From: DASZIT01 sp963709665
GTDB lineage: Bacteria; Actinomycetota; Acidimicrobiia; Acidimicrobiales; RAAP-2
Direction of reading: 5' to 3'
NCBI GenBank assembly: GCA_963709665.1
Contig: CAVPWU010000011.1
Span: 186,001 to 250,000, forward strand
Length of the DNA stretch: 64,000 nucleotides
Part shown: positions 8,692 through 17,756 of the stretch, in pieces
Numbering within the stretch: position 1 is the stretch's first letter
How the letters are laid out: each line of letters starts with the position of its first letter
Program-made: the position numbers and the translations under genes
The notes under the pieces: generated by a model
What the model saw: only the letters and a program-made list of their open reading frames with translations
Told to the model about the DNA's origin: nothing
Database searches by the model: none

Positions 8692-9641
8692 GTGGCGCCG
8701 ACCAGGTCACCGCGGCCATCCTGCGGCCCGCCGCCGGCCGGGTCGGGCCGGAGGCGGGCCGGGCGCTCCGCCGGCACCTGGCCGACGTCGTCCCCGGGCT
8801 GGTCGCCCCCCTGCCGCCCGGCCGGCAGGTCACCCTCTCGCTGCCGCGCCTGCGCCAGCTCGGCTGGGCGGCCCCGGGCGAGCCTCCCCTCGACGATCCC
8901 TTCGCCTGGAAGCCCGTCTTCGTCCGGCGGTCCTTGGGCCTGGCGGCCATCAGCGCCTGCCTCGACCGGCGGCACCCCACGCCGGCGGCGGCGGTGGGGG
9001 CGGTGGCCGACCTGGCGGTGGCCGAGTGGGAGCGTTCCGGGTGGCGCACCTTCCACTGGGAGCCGTGGTTCGCCGGTCTGGGGACCGGCGGACGGTCCGC
9101 CGTCCTGGCCGAGGCCGCCACCTGGGCCACCGGGGTCTGGACGTCCCTGCGTTGGGACCGGTTCGACCCCCTCCCCCGCCTGGGTGGGCCCGACGACCAA
9201 TGGGTGTGCCCCGCCCCCCGCACGGTCCGCCTCAAGGGGCGGTCCGAGCTGCGGGTCGCCCTCCCCGACGGCCCGGCCACCGCTCCCGACACCGTCCTGG
9301 TCTCGGTGGCTGGGGGCTCGCCGGGTCCGCGGGCCGAGGTGGAGCTCGGCTACCTGGCCCTGGTGGCCGCCCTCCGCTCCCCCTCCCGCCCTCCGGTGCG
9401 GGTGATCGGTCTGTGGCCGGATGCCGCCGCCCACCGCTCGGTCGAGGTCACCGAGGGGCGGCTCGAGGCCGCGGTGGAGCTGGTGGCCGGCGCCCTGGCC
9501 ACCGAAGCGGGGCACGGCGGCCTCGGAGGCGACGGCCGGCCGGACGCCCTGCCGGCCGCCCTGCCGTCCGAGGCGGGAGGTGCCGGCGGTGGCGGCGACG
9601 GTGCGTCGCCCCCGGTCGGAGTGCTGTCCGCCGCCGCCTGA
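8688..9641 (+). CDS. Unknown protein, coupled to the RecB-like gene
   Basis: A 317-residue protein that I do not recognise. It has few motifs: an early PLPPGRQVTLSLPRLRQLGW stretch, WHxEPWF-like Trp-rich residues near 105-115, and a beta-strand-rich C-terminal half (VRVIGLWPDAA). No signal peptide or membrane helix is present. The GTG start lies within the stop of the preceding gene (GTGA overlap), so the pair probably forms a two-component unit. The last roughly 45 residues are Gly/Ala-rich. Confidence 0.6.
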   Translation: MSGADQVTAAILRPAAGRVGPEAGRALRRHLADVVPGLVAPLPPGRQVTLSLPRLRQLGWAAPGEPPLDDPFAWKPVFVRRSLGLAAISACLDRRHPTPAAAVGAVADLAVAEWERSGWRTFHWEPWFAGLGTGGRSAVLAEAATWATGVWTSLRWDRFDPLPRLGGPDDQWVCPAPRTVRLKGRSELRVALPDGPATAPDTVLVSVAGGSPGPRAEVELGYLALVAALRSPSRPPVRVIGLWPDAAAHRSVEVTEGRLEAAVELVAGALATEAGHGGLGGDGRPDALPAALPSEAGGAGGGGDGASPPVGVLSAAA

Positions 9642-9652
9642 GAGCGGGTGGA

Positions 9653-11323
9653 TCAGGCGACCGTGACGAACAGGGCCTTGGCCGCCTTGGTGTCCGGCTT
9701 GCCGGCGGCGGTGAGGGGAACCTCCTCGATCAGGATCATCTCCCGCGGGATCTTGTAGCCGGCGATGTGGGAGCGGCAGTGCTCCTGCAGCTCCTCCAGC
9801 GTCACCGGGTCGGTACCCGACTTGGGACGGAGGGCCACTGCCACCCGCTCGCCGAACCGGTCGTCGGGGATGCCCACCACGATGGCGTCGAACACCCCGG
9901 CGTGGGTCTTGACGGCCGCCTCCACCTCCTCGGGGAAGATCTTCTCGCCACCGGAGTTGATCGATGCCGAACCCCGGCCGTGCAGGTGGATGGTCCCGTC
10001 GGCCTCGATGGTGGCCAGGTCGCCGGGGACCGACCAGCGCACGCCCTCGGCGTCGACCGGGAACGTGGCGGCGGTCTTCGCCTCGTCCCGGAAGTAGCCG
10101 AGCGGGATGCGGCCGGTACGGGCCAGCTTCCCGATGCGACCGTCCCCCGGCGACAGGGGCCGGAGGTCGTCGTCCAGCACGGTGGTGTCGTCGCTCATGG
10201 CGAACCGGGGTCCCGAGGCGCCGGACTCGACGGCACCGTGGGCCCCACCCTCGCTCGACCCGAACCGGTCCGTGATCATCACGCCGGGAAGGAGCTTCTG
10301 GAGCTCCTCCTTGACGGTGGCCGAGAGCATGGCCCCGCCGGATCCCAGGACGAACAGGCTCGACGTGTCGTAGGTGCCGGGCTCGGCCGAGGCCAGAGCC
10401 TCCGCCAGGGGACGGGCCATGGCGTCCCCCACCAGGGCCACCGACACGGCGCCCTCGTCGCTGATGATCCGCCACAGCCGGTCCGGATCGAACCGGTGCT
10501 CGGTGTAGAGGACCACGGTGGCGCCCATCAGGAAGCCGTTCCACATCGCCCACTGGGCGTTGCCGTGCATCAGCGGTCCGACCACCAGCATGATCGCCCG
10601 GGCGCTGTCGTCGACCTGGATCCGTCCGGCCAGCTCCTCGGCGTCGGCGATGGGCGCCTGCCCCCAGCTGCCGAGGTTCATGGCCGCGAAGTAGATGTCT
10701 TCCTGACGCCACACCACGCCCTTGGGCATCCCGGTGGTCCCGCCGGTGTAGAGGAGGTAGCGGTCGTCGGGCGACCTCTGGGTGTCGCCGCGCTCCGGGC
10801 TGGCCCCGGCCAGGGCCGCCTCGTAGTGGACCACCGGCCGGTCGATCGTCACCGACGGGTCGGTGCCGTCCTCCACCACCACGAACAGGTCGGGGACGGT
10901 CAGGCCGTCGCCGACGGGGTCGGCGGCGGGGTCGTGGCCGGCAGGGCCGGCGCCGGCGGGGAACGACTCGGCCACCAGCGGCGACAGGGCCCGCTCGAAG
11001 ACCAGCGCCTCGAGCTCGGCGTTGTCCACCACGTACCGGAGCTCGGTGGCCACGTACCGGAAGTTGAGGTTGATCGGGACGGTGCGCGCCTTGAAGCAAC
11101 CGACCATCGCCTCCGCCCACTCGACGCAGTTGTGGGCCAGGATCCCCACGTGGGCCCCGGCAGTGACCCCGTGATCGCGCAGGGCGTTGGCGAACCGGTT
11201 GGCCCGGGTGTCGAGCTCCCGGTAGGTGAGGCGGGCATCGCCCGCCACCAACGCCTCCCGGTCCGGGACGGTGTCGGCCACCACCTCGAACAGGTCGGCC
11301 AGGTTCAACTGTCTGGTGGCCAT
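9653..11323 (-). CDS. Acyl-CoA synthetase (FadD-type, AMP-forming)
   Basis: A 556-residue ANL-superfamily enzyme that activates a carboxylic acid to its acyl-CoA through an acyl-AMP. The P-loop-like motif is YTGGTTGMPKGV (about residue 190), followed by DRFGSSEGG, then the hinge region GRGSASINSGGEKIFPEEVE, and near the C-terminus LTAAGKPDTKAAK with the catalytic Lys. The ATG at 11323 follows AAGGAGGG. It resembles the FadD3/FadD19 group used in steroid or fatty-acid catabolism, but substrate choice cannot be read from the sequence. It is divergent from the SDR gene. Confidence 0.85.
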   Translation of the reverse strand: MATRQLNLADLFEVVADTVPDREALVAGDARLTYRELDTRANRFANALRDHGVTAGAHVGILAHNCVEWAEAMVGCFKARTVPINLNFRYVATELRYVVDNAELEALVFERALSPLVAESFPAGAGPAGHDPAADPVGDGLTVPDLFVVVEDGTDPSVTIDRPVVHYEAALAGASPERGDTQRSPDDRYLLYTGGTTGMPKGVVWRQEDIYFAAMNLGSWGQAPIADAEELAGRIQVDDSARAIMLVVGPLMHGNAQWAMWNGFLMGATVVLYTEHRFDPDRLWRIISDEGAVSVALVGDAMARPLAEALASAEPGTYDTSSLFVLGSGGAMLSATVKEELQKLLPGVMITDRFGSSEGGAHGAVESGASGPRFAMSDDTTVLDDDLRPLSPGDGRIGKLARTGRIPLGYFRDEAKTAATFPVDAEGVRWSVPGDLATIEADGTIHLHGRGSASINSGGEKIFPEEVEAAVKTHAGVFDAIVVGIPDDRFGERVAVALRPKSGTDPVTLEELQEHCRSHIAGYKIPREMILIEEVPLTAAGKPDTKAAKALFVTVA

Positions 11324-11435
11324 CCGGCCCTCCTTCCCCCGGCCCGCACGGCGTGCGGGCCCGTCGAGTCTTCCCCGTAGCATGCTGGACCGACCCGGAG
11401 GATCCCGGGTGGGTCCAGCAGAGGGGGAACTGTCC

Positions 11436-12296
11436 ATGACATCCAAGCACGAAGGAACGGCGGGCATTGTCGGGCTGTCGGCGTTGGTGACCGGGGGAGG
11501 CAGCGGCATCGGCCTCGGAACCTCGGCCCGACTGATCGCCGACGGTGCCGACGTCACCATCTGCGGCCGCACCGAGGAGAAGCTGCAGCGGGCGGTCGAG
11601 ACCCTGGGGAGCGTGGCCTCGTCGGGCCCCCACCAGGCCGGCCGGGCCCGGTACGTGGTGGCCGACGTGACCGAGGAGGAGCAGGTGGCCGAGGCGGTGC
11701 GGGTGGCCGCCGGGGACCGGGGCCGTCTGGACATCCTCTTCGCCAACGCCGGGGGCGGCCACCACATGGGCCCCATGGTGGACGCCGACGTCGTGGGGGT
11801 GCGGGCCACGTTCGACCTCAACCTCACCGGCACGTTCCTCTGCATCAAGCACGGTGCCCCGTTGATGGCCGCCGGGGTCGGGACCGGCGTCGGTGGCGGC
11901 GAGGCGCCGGGAGGGTCGATCATCGGCATGTCCTCGGGGGCCGGGGGCTTCCCCCACCGGCTGCTCTGGGCCTACGGATCGGCCAAGGCCGGCGTCGACA
12001 TGCTGTGCAAGTACGCCGCCGAGGAGCTGGGCAAGGACGGCATCCGCGTGAACTCGCTGCAACCGGGGATCATCGACGACGAGCTGATGGAGTTCATCGT
12101 CGCCGGCGGTCCGCTGCTCGACGACTACCTGGACGGGATGCCCATCAGCCGGGTCGGCACGGTGGAGGACGTGGCCAGCGCCGTGCGGTTCCTGGCCGGG
12201 CCCGAGTCCACCTGGGTGACCGGTGTGAACCTGCCCGTGGACGGCGGCCACCATCTCCGGGGCGGCCCCAACTACGAGCTGCTCCTCGGCGGGTGA
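11436..12296 (+). CDS. Short-chain dehydrogenase/reductase (SDR)
   Basis: A 286-residue classical SDR. The NAD(P) motif is TGGGSGIG (residues about 21-28), NAG appears in LFANAGGG, the catalytic Ser is in IGMSSGAGG, and the YxxxK motif is YGSAK. The end has the usual PVDGG segment. The ATG is preceded by GAGGGGGAAC. With the neighbouring FadD-type ligase, it fits an oxidation step of acyl-CoA or alcohol intermediates (inference). Confidence 0.85.
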   Translation: MTSKHEGTAGIVGLSALVTGGGSGIGLGTSARLIADGADVTICGRTEEKLQRAVETLGSVASSGPHQAGRARYVVADVTEEEQVAEAVRVAAGDRGRLDILFANAGGGHHMGPMVDADVVGVRATFDLNLTGTFLCIKHGAPLMAAGVGTGVGGGEAPGGSIIGMSSGAGGFPHRLLWAYGSAKAGVDMLCKYAAEELGKDGIRVNSLQPGIIDDELMEFIVAGGPLLDDYLDGMPISRVGTVEDVASAVRFLAGPESTWVTGVNLPVDGGHHLRGGPNYELLLGG

Positions 12297-12329
12297 CCGG
12301 GGCGGGTGCGCCGACGGTAGCTTGAGCCG

Positions 12330-12824
12330 ATGGCCAAGGCCTACACCGACCCCGGGCCGATCACCTTCCGGGCCCGCATCAACGGGAACCCGGAGGTCGG
12401 GAACGCCTCGTCCTTCGTGGACTTCCCGCACGACCTCCGGGAGCTCTACGGGGCGGGGAACCTGGTCCCGGTGCGGGTGGTCTTCGACGGGACGGTGCAC
12501 TACCAGGGCAGCCTGGCCAAGATGGGGGGCCCGCTCCCCGTCCTCATCGTCCGGAAGGACGTCCAGGAGCAGCTGGGCAAGCAGGCCGGGGACTCGGTCG
12601 ACGTGGAGGTCCGCCTCGACGACCGGCCCCGGACCGTCGAGGTGCCCGGGGACCTGGCCGGCGCCCTGGGAGCCGCCGGCGCCCGGGACGCCTTCGACCA
12701 GCTGGCCTACTCCCACCGGAAGGAGTTCGTCCGGTGGATCGGGGAGGCCAAGCGACCCGAGACCCGCCTCCGCCGCATCGGTCGGACCTGCGAGATGGTG
12801 CTGGCCGGGGAGCGCCGGAACTGA
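12330..12824 (+). CDS. DUF1905 / YdeI-OmpD-associated family protein
   Basis: A 164-residue protein. The N-terminal half is a beta-rich DUF1905 domain (ITFRARINGNPEVGNASSFV, later VPVRVVFDGTVHYQGSL). The C-terminal segment, AFDQLAYSHRKEFVRWIGEA followed by PETRLRRI, is the OmdA/YdeI-like helical module described as bacteriocin-protection or DNA-binding-like. Its cellular function is not established. Confidence 0.75.
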   Translation: MAKAYTDPGPITFRARINGNPEVGNASSFVDFPHDLRELYGAGNLVPVRVVFDGTVHYQGSLAKMGGPLPVLIVRKDVQEQLGKQAGDSVDVEVRLDDRPRTVEVPGDLAGALGAAGARDAFDQLAYSHRKEFVRWIGEAKRPETRLRRIGRTCEMVLAGERRN

Positions 12825-12916
12825 GGGTCGCGGGTGGTCGGTCCGCGGGTTCGCGGATGCCGGCACCGCCGGGCCGGCTCCGGCGGGTGGGCCCCGGCGG
12901 GTCGGCGGGACCGGCC

Positions 12917-13978
12917 TCAGCTCCGGCGGGACTGCCACACCGGCATCGAGCCGTGGTGGTCGAAGAACGCCAGCATCAGGTCGGTGGCACTGATCTGTTG
13001 GGTGGCGGCCGGCTCGAGGGTGGGGTCGGCGCCTGGCCAGGCGTGCGGGCCGCCGAGGACCGAGTAGAGAATCACCGACAACCCGCCGGCGCAGCCGGCC
13101 CACTGCTGGCGGGTCACCGACGAGGCGACCCGGGTGGCGACGGGGGTCGGGTGGCAGCCGTCCAGACGGGCCCATCCGGCCATGTTCCGCTGGGTCCCCG
13201 GGACCTTGATGCCGGGGAGGGAGATGCCCTCGGCCCCGTCCTGGTAGGGGACGGACCGGTCGGCGGTGCCGTGGAAGGCCAGGATCGACAGGGGCCGGGT
13301 GCAGTCGAGGACGAACTCCACGGCCACGGTGGCGATGGCGGCCACCTGCTTCCGGTGGCTGCAGGCGTAGACGATGGTGAAGGCGGCCCCGGCGGAGAAC
13401 CCGGCGGCGTCGATGTGGTTGCGATCGATGCAGTAGGTGGCCTCGAGGTGTTCCACCAGGGCGTTCACGAAGGTGCCGTCGGTGCCGGTGCCATCGAACT
13501 GCCACTCCGTCTCGCTGCCCTGGGTGTGGGGCACCACCACCATCGCCCCGCCGGCCGCCCCCCGGGCCGGCAGGCCGGTCAGGGTGGTGAAGCTGGTGGG
13601 ATCGTCGGCGAACCCGTAGAAGAGCAGGATCAACGGCACCGGACGGTCCGGGCGGTAGGAGGCGGGGACCGACAGCTGATAGGTACCGGTGGTGACCGGG
13701 TCGGTGAGGTCCCCGGAGCCGTCGTGTCCCGGGGCGACATCGGTGGATGCCAGGGTCCGTCCGCAGCCGGATGAACGGACGACGCCGGCGGTGGCCGTTG
13801 GCCCGGCGGTGGCCGCCTGGCCGGCGGGCCGCGAGCCGGTGCACCCGGCCAGGGTGACCGCCAGCCCGACGGCCAGGATCAGGAGGAGCGACGGCACCGC
13901 CGACCGCCCGGCCCGGCGCCCGGCACCCGCGGTGGCCGACCGGCCGGGTGAGGGATCGGTCGGCATCGGCATCGGCAT
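12917..13978 (-). CDS. Secreted lipoprotein esterase (LpqC/PHB-depolymerase-like)
   Basis: A 353-residue alpha/beta hydrolase. It starts with MPMPMPTD (three closely spaced ATGs; 13978 chosen) and has a lipoprotein signal peptide with the lipobox VTLAGC. The catalytic Ser is in GFSAGAAF, the Asp in HGTADRSVPY and the His in GGPHAWPG. This is the arrangement of feruloyl esterase and polyhydroxybutyrate depolymerase-like esterases. It is expected on the outer face of the membrane. It lies 10 bp after the HAD gene in the same direction, so the two are probably co-transcribed. Confidence 0.8.
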   Translation of the reverse strand: MPMPMPTDPSPGRSATAGAGRRAGRSAVPSLLLILAVGLAVTLAGCTGSRPAGQAATAGPTATAGVVRSSGCGRTLASTDVAPGHDGSGDLTDPVTTGTYQLSVPASYRPDRPVPLILLFYGFADDPTSFTTLTGLPARGAAGGAMVVVPHTQGSETEWQFDGTGTDGTFVNALVEHLEATYCIDRNHIDAAGFSAGAAFTIVYACSHRKQVAAIATVAVEFVLDCTRPLSILAFHGTADRSVPYQDGAEGISLPGIKVPGTQRNMAGWARLDGCHPTPVATRVASSVTRQQWAGCAGGLSVILYSVLGGPHAWPGADPTLEPAATQQISATDLMLAFFDHHGSMPVWQSRRS

Positions 13979-13988
13979 CGGCACGACC

Positions 13989-14684
13989 TCAGCCGACCGA
14001 CAGGTGGGCGAGGGTGGTGATCCGGGTGGGCTCATCGAGCGGGCCCCGATCCCGGCGGTCGAGATGGACGGCCTGCAGCCCGGCCGCCCGGGCCGCCAGG
14101 ACATCGAGGTCATGGCGGTCGCCGACGTGGAGGACGGTGGCCGGCGACAGGGCCATCGCCGAGCAGACCGTCAGGAACGCCGCCGGATCGGGCTTGCCGC
14201 AGCCGATGCCGTCGGGAGTGAAGGGCGGCCCCAGCAGGTCGCCGAAGCCGGTGGCCTCCACTTTCGCCCGCTGCTGATCGGCGATGCCGTTGCTGAGGAC
14301 GGCGAGGTCGATCCCGTCGTCGTGGAGGCGCCGGAGGGTCGGGCCCACGTCGTCGAACGTCGTCCAGCACTCCCGGTAGCAGGCCAGGTACCCGGCGAAG
14401 AGCCCGTCGAGCTCCTCGTCATCACCGGTCGGGACCCCGGCCACCGGTAGCACCTCACGCAGCCTGTCCCGGCGCTGCTCGACAGAGGTGATCTCGCCGG
14501 AGCTCCAGCGGGGGAAGTGGCGGTCCTCAGCCTCGAACCAGGCGGAGACAATCGACTCCGACGGCGACACGCCCAGCGTCGGCAACCACCTCCGGAGGGC
14601 CAGCGTGGCCGATCCCCGATGGTCGATCAGGGTGTCGTCGAGGTCGAAGATGACGCCGCGGACCGATGGTCCTCCGGTCGTCAC
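13989..14684 (-). CDS. HAD-superfamily hydrolase
   Basis: A 231-residue HAD phosphatase. Motif I is FDLDDTLID, motif II the Ser of VLSNG, motif III the Lys in GIGCGKPDP, and motif IV GDRHDLDVLAA. A helical cap occupies residues about 20-95, as in subfamily I (haloacid dehalogenase or phosphoglycolate phosphatase-like). The GTG start encodes MTTGGPSVRGVIFDLDDT. The substrate is unknown. It probably forms an operon with the esterase lipoprotein. Confidence 0.8.
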   Translation of the reverse strand: MTTGGPSVRGVIFDLDDTLIDHRGSATLALRRWLPTLGVSPSESIVSAWFEAEDRHFPRWSSGEITSVEQRRDRLREVLPVAGVPTGDDEELDGLFAGYLACYRECWTTFDDVGPTLRRLHDDGIDLAVLSNGIADQQRAKVEATGFGDLLGPPFTPDGIGCGKPDPAAFLTVCSAMALSPATVLHVGDRHDLDVLAARAAGLQAVHLDRRDRGPLDEPTRITTLAHLSVG

Positions 14685-14931
14685 GCCCGGCTGGGGGACC
14701 GGCGTCGGCGGGGACTCGACATGTCCGGTGTCACGGAAGGAGGACGCTACCGCAGCGGGTGCCGGGTGGGGGCCCCGACGGTGTCAGGGGGGTGGGGGTA
14801 CGGCCCGAGGCCGGCAGGGGGTGCGGCGCGCGAGCGGGAGCGGTCCGGTTGGTGCGGGTTGGGACCGGGACCGATGCACGCTAGAACGGGGAGATGACCA
14901 ACCCCACTGCCGCAAGCCCCGGTGCCCCCCG

Positions 14932-15732
14932 ATGACGACCGTCGACGACTGGGTCACCGCCCTCGTACGGTCCCACCAGCGCCTGGTGGGTGCCGTCGGA
15001 TCCCTCACGCCCGAGCAGGCCGCCGGCCCCTCCTACGACACCGAGTGGTCGATCGCCCAGGTGCTGTCGCACCTCGGGTCCGGAGCGGAGATCTTCGAGC
15101 TCTTCCTGCGGGCGGGCGCCGACGGGACCCCGGCTCCCGGGCCGGATGCCTTCCAGCCCATCTGGGGCCGGTGGAACGCCAAGGCACCCATCGACCAGGT
15201 GAACGACGGGCTGGCGGCGGACCGCGCCTTCCTCGACGACCTCGGCGCCCTGGACGACCACCAGCGCCAGTCCTGGTCGCTCGAGATGTTCGGCGAGGTA
15301 CGTACCCTGGCCGGGGACTCGACGGCCGGGCTGTTGACGCTCCGACTCGGCGAGCACGCCGTCCACACCTGGGACGTGGTGGTGATGGACGACGCCTCCG
15401 CCGGCCTGGCCCCCGACGCCGTGGACCTGCTCATCGACCTGGTGCACCAGCAGGTGGAACGGCTCGCCCGCCCGAGCGGGGAGCCGCTGCGGGTCCGGAT
15501 CACCACCCACCAGCCGTCCCGGCAGCTGTCACTCACCCTCGACGACACCGGTGGTCGCCTGGAGCCGGACGACTCGCCGGACGGCTCCGCTGGCGGCCCG
15601 ACCCTCGACCTCCCGGGCGAGGCACTGATCCGCCTCTTCTACGGACGGCTCGACCCCGAGCACACCCCGGGCTCGGTGACCGCGGAGGGGTTCGAACTCG
15701 ACCGCCTCCGCCAGGCGTTCCCCGGCTTCTGA
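14932..15732 (+). CDS. Maleylpyruvate isomerase-family protein (mycothiol-type DinB fold)
   Basis: A 266-residue protein of the MDMPI_N family (four-helix DinB-like metal-binding bundle). WSIAQVLSHLGSGAEIF supplies one expected His and GEHAVHTWDVVV another, followed by a C-terminal MDMPI_C-like sterol-carrier-type domain. Relatives act in mycothiol-dependent isomerisation, though most paralogues are uncharacterised. The start has no clear Shine-Dalgarno. A 13-codon upstream frame (14894-14935) ends in an ATGA overlap with this start and might couple translation. Confidence 0.7.
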   Translation: MTTVDDWVTALVRSHQRLVGAVGSLTPEQAAGPSYDTEWSIAQVLSHLGSGAEIFELFLRAGADGTPAPGPDAFQPIWGRWNAKAPIDQVNDGLAADRAFLDDLGALDDHQRQSWSLEMFGEVRTLAGDSTAGLLTLRLGEHAVHTWDVVVMDDASAGLAPDAVDLLIDLVHQQVERLARPSGEPLRVRITTHQPSRQLSLTLDDTGGRLEPDDSPDGSAGGPTLDLPGEALIRLFYGRLDPEHTPGSVTAEGFELDRLRQAFPGF

Positions 15733-15890
15733 TCCGGGCGTCGGCGGTGGGCTTGAGCTCACCCCCGCGGAGCTGACGCCAATACACAGAGCGAGTCTTC
15801 CCGCGCACTCAGCGAAGATCGACAGGGTCCCGGCCGTCGCCCGTTCCCCCTTCACCACCGCCCGTCGGTGCGCTGAAGGAGGACATCGCG

Positions 15891-16331
15891 ATTCGCCCCC
15901 CCTACGAACTCGACGCCCGGGTGTTGTCGGCCGAACAGCGCATCAACGCGCTCCGGGCGCACGCCGTCGGCCTGTATCCGGTCGAGGCCGCCGTGGAGCT
16001 GCTGATCGAGGACGGGCGCTGGCTCGACGACGAACGGTTCCTCCGACGGGTGGGGGTGGCACCGGCGCCCGACGGGTCGGGAGTCCTCGAGGCCGCCCCC
16101 GACTGGTCGCACCTGACCCACCTGGTGACGTGGTCGCACCTTCGGGACGGCAAGAACGCCATGCTGGCCATCGCCATCAACCTGGTCGGCGATGAGTACG
16201 AGACGGGGTGGAGCTTTCCCGACCTGGTGGGGATGCTCACCTACGAGGAGAGCATCCTGGTGATGCGGGCGGTGCTCCACGCCAAGGTGGGACCGGACAA
16301 GGGGTCGAGGCCGACCGACCCGTTCGGCTGA
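15891..16331 (+). CDS. Hypothetical protein, possibly with a rare ATT start
   Basis: I do not recognise this 136-146 residue protein. It is soluble and acidic, with a C-terminal segment SFPDLVGMLTYEESILVMRA. The first conventional in-frame start is GTG 15921, which has no Shine-Dalgarno. A near-perfect AAGGAGG (15876-15882) sits 8 nt upstream of an in-frame ATT at 15891, so translation may begin there. It lies just left of the TIR gene, convergent with it, and could belong to the same accessory patch. Confidence 0.5.
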   Translation: MRPPYELDARVLSAEQRINALRAHAVGLYPVEAAVELLIEDGRWLDDERFLRRVGVAPAPDGSGVLEAAPDWSHLTHLVTWSHLRDGKNAMLAIAINLVGDEYETGWSFPDLVGMLTYEESILVMRAVLHAKVGPDKGSRPTDPFG

Positions 16332-16660
16332 AGTCGGGTCGGGACCGCCACTGGCATCGGCGGGCCCGCAGGGCCGCCCGGGCGCGACCCGCGTCGCTCG
16401 ATGGACCGGGGATCCCGCCACCTTCGTCGCTCCGACGGGGTTCCGGGTCCGGGGACCCAGGGTGATGATCGATCGGACGATGGACGCCATTGGTGACATG
16501 GGGGCCGGGTCCCGTGGGTCGGTCAGGACCCAAATGGCCACGATCGTCGAGACGGTGTTGCGCCTCGGGGACGGCCGCCGGTTCCGAACTCGAGCGGATG
16601 CTGGCTGCGCGGTCCCTATCTCGAATTCGTCGGGACAGCGGTACCGCCGTTACCACCCAG
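16332..16660. other. Intergenic region between convergent genes
   Basis: About 330 bp between the stop of the hypothetical gene and the stop of the TIR gene. It holds GC-rich inverted segments (for example GGGCCCGCAGGGCCGCCCGG near 16359) that could serve as terminators, and no credible coding frame. Confidence 0.45.
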
Positions 16661-17650
16661 CTAGGACCCAGATCCGGAACTCGGCGTCAGGCTCCCGATC
16701 AGCGCGAGTCCGGCCCATACGATGCCGACCACGATGAGTGCCTTGGCCTGGCCGCGCCGTGCCGGCTGCCCGAGGCTGGCGATCCCCACGAAGAACGGAA
16801 CGATGCCGGCGAACACTCCGGCGATGATGATCCAGGTCATGAAGCCCGCCGAGTACCGGGCCTTGGTCTTGGACTTGGCCTTGGCCTTGGCCGGCGGCGC
16901 CGCGCTCACCGCCGGCGGCCGCGGTAGTGGCGGCGGCGGTGGCGGTGGCGGCTTGTAGGGGGCGGCCGTCGGCTCGTAGGGGGCGGCCGTCGGTGCCGGC
17001 CCCTCCAGGCTCCGGAGTCGGTGGATCTCAGCGTCGATCCGGTCCCGAATGTCCCCGAAGACGAAGTCGCGACTCCGGAAGGCGACCAGCAGGTTGATCA
17101 CGCCGGCCGTCAGTTCCGGCTTGAGGGCCCGCTGCTGCAGGTCGAAGAGGAGCACCACCTGCTCTTCGCGGCTGAGGTGCTCGGAGTGGATCCGCTGCTC
17201 GACGTCGTAGAGGGGCGCCACCGGCATCGGTGGCGGTGTCGGCATCGGGTCCGGCAGGTCGGGCGCGCTCGGCAATCGGACGACCGTTCCGGCCAGACCC
17301 AGCAGTGCCTCCTTGTCGCCGGTGGAGTAGTCCACGTACTGGGCATGGGCGATCTGGGGAGGGAACACATTGGTGTCGACCGGTGCCACGGCGACCGGCA
17401 GGAACGGCCGTCGGAGCGAATCGGCGTAGGCGAGTTCGAGCCGGCACGGGCCGGACGCCAGGGACCGGGGACTGAGGGCCAGCACGAAGAAGTCGCAGGC
17501 GGCAATATGGCGGAGGATCTCGTCCCACCAATCCTGGCCGCCGTACAGCTCCTTATCCATCCACACGTCATGGCCGAGTTTGTCGAGATCGTGCACCAGA
17601 GGAGCGACGAGCAGGCTGTCGTCGCGGCTATAGCTGATAAAGCCCTTCAA
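16661..17650 (-). CDS. TIR-domain membrane protein
   Basis: A 329-residue protein. Residues 1-130 are a bacterial TIR domain: KGFISYSRDD, then GHDVWMDKELYGGQDWWDEI, then FFVLALSPRSLAS. The S-x-x-C-x-x-E motif (SGPCRLE) supplies the catalytic Glu of TIR NAD hydrolases/cyclases, so activity is likely retained. A helical region (about 165-215), a Pro-rich linker with eight Pro in a row, a Lys/Ala stretch and two transmembrane helices (about 270-320) follow. The start is a TTG at 17650 with AAGGGG seven bases upstream. It is divergent from the SLOG-SLATT gene, 106 bp away. The likely role is sensing or producing an NAD-derived signal. Confidence 0.78.
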   Translation of the reverse strand: MKGFISYSRDDSLLVAPLVHDLDKLGHDVWMDKELYGGQDWWDEILRHIAACDFFVLALSPRSLASGPCRLELAYADSLRRPFLPVAVAPVDTNVFPPQIAHAQYVDYSTGDKEALLGLAGTVVRLPSAPDLPDPMPTPPPMPVAPLYDVEQRIHSEHLSREEQVVLLFDLQQRALKPELTAGVINLLVAFRSRDFVFGDIRDRIDAEIHRLRSLEGPAPTAAPYEPTAAPYKPPPPPPPPLPRPPAVSAAPPAKAKAKSKTKARYSAGFMTWIIIAGVFAGIVPFFVGIASLGQPARRGQAKALIVVGIVWAGLALIGSLTPSSGSGS

Positions 17651-17756
17651 GCTCCATCCCCTTTGCAACGGCCCCCGGCGGACAGCATAATCACGAGGCG
17701 TATTTGCCGCTTGGGTTGCGGGCGTCGACGGTGCCACCAACCCGCTGGAGGACGTC
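17651..17756. promoter_or_regulatory. Divergent promoter region of the TIR and SLOG-SLATT genes
   Basis: 106 bp separating the two divergent starts, noticeably richer in A/T than its surroundings (ATAATC, GTATTTGCC). Shine-Dalgarno sequences for both genes lie at its ends (AAGGGG on the minus strand, CTGGAGG on the plus strand). No convincing operator palindrome is visible. Confidence 0.45.

Noticed and set aside
8484..13844. A 1786-codon open frame on the minus strand
   Set aside because: It is antisense or out of frame to several well-supported genes and is Arg/Gly/Pro-rich, a product of high GC with few stop codons.
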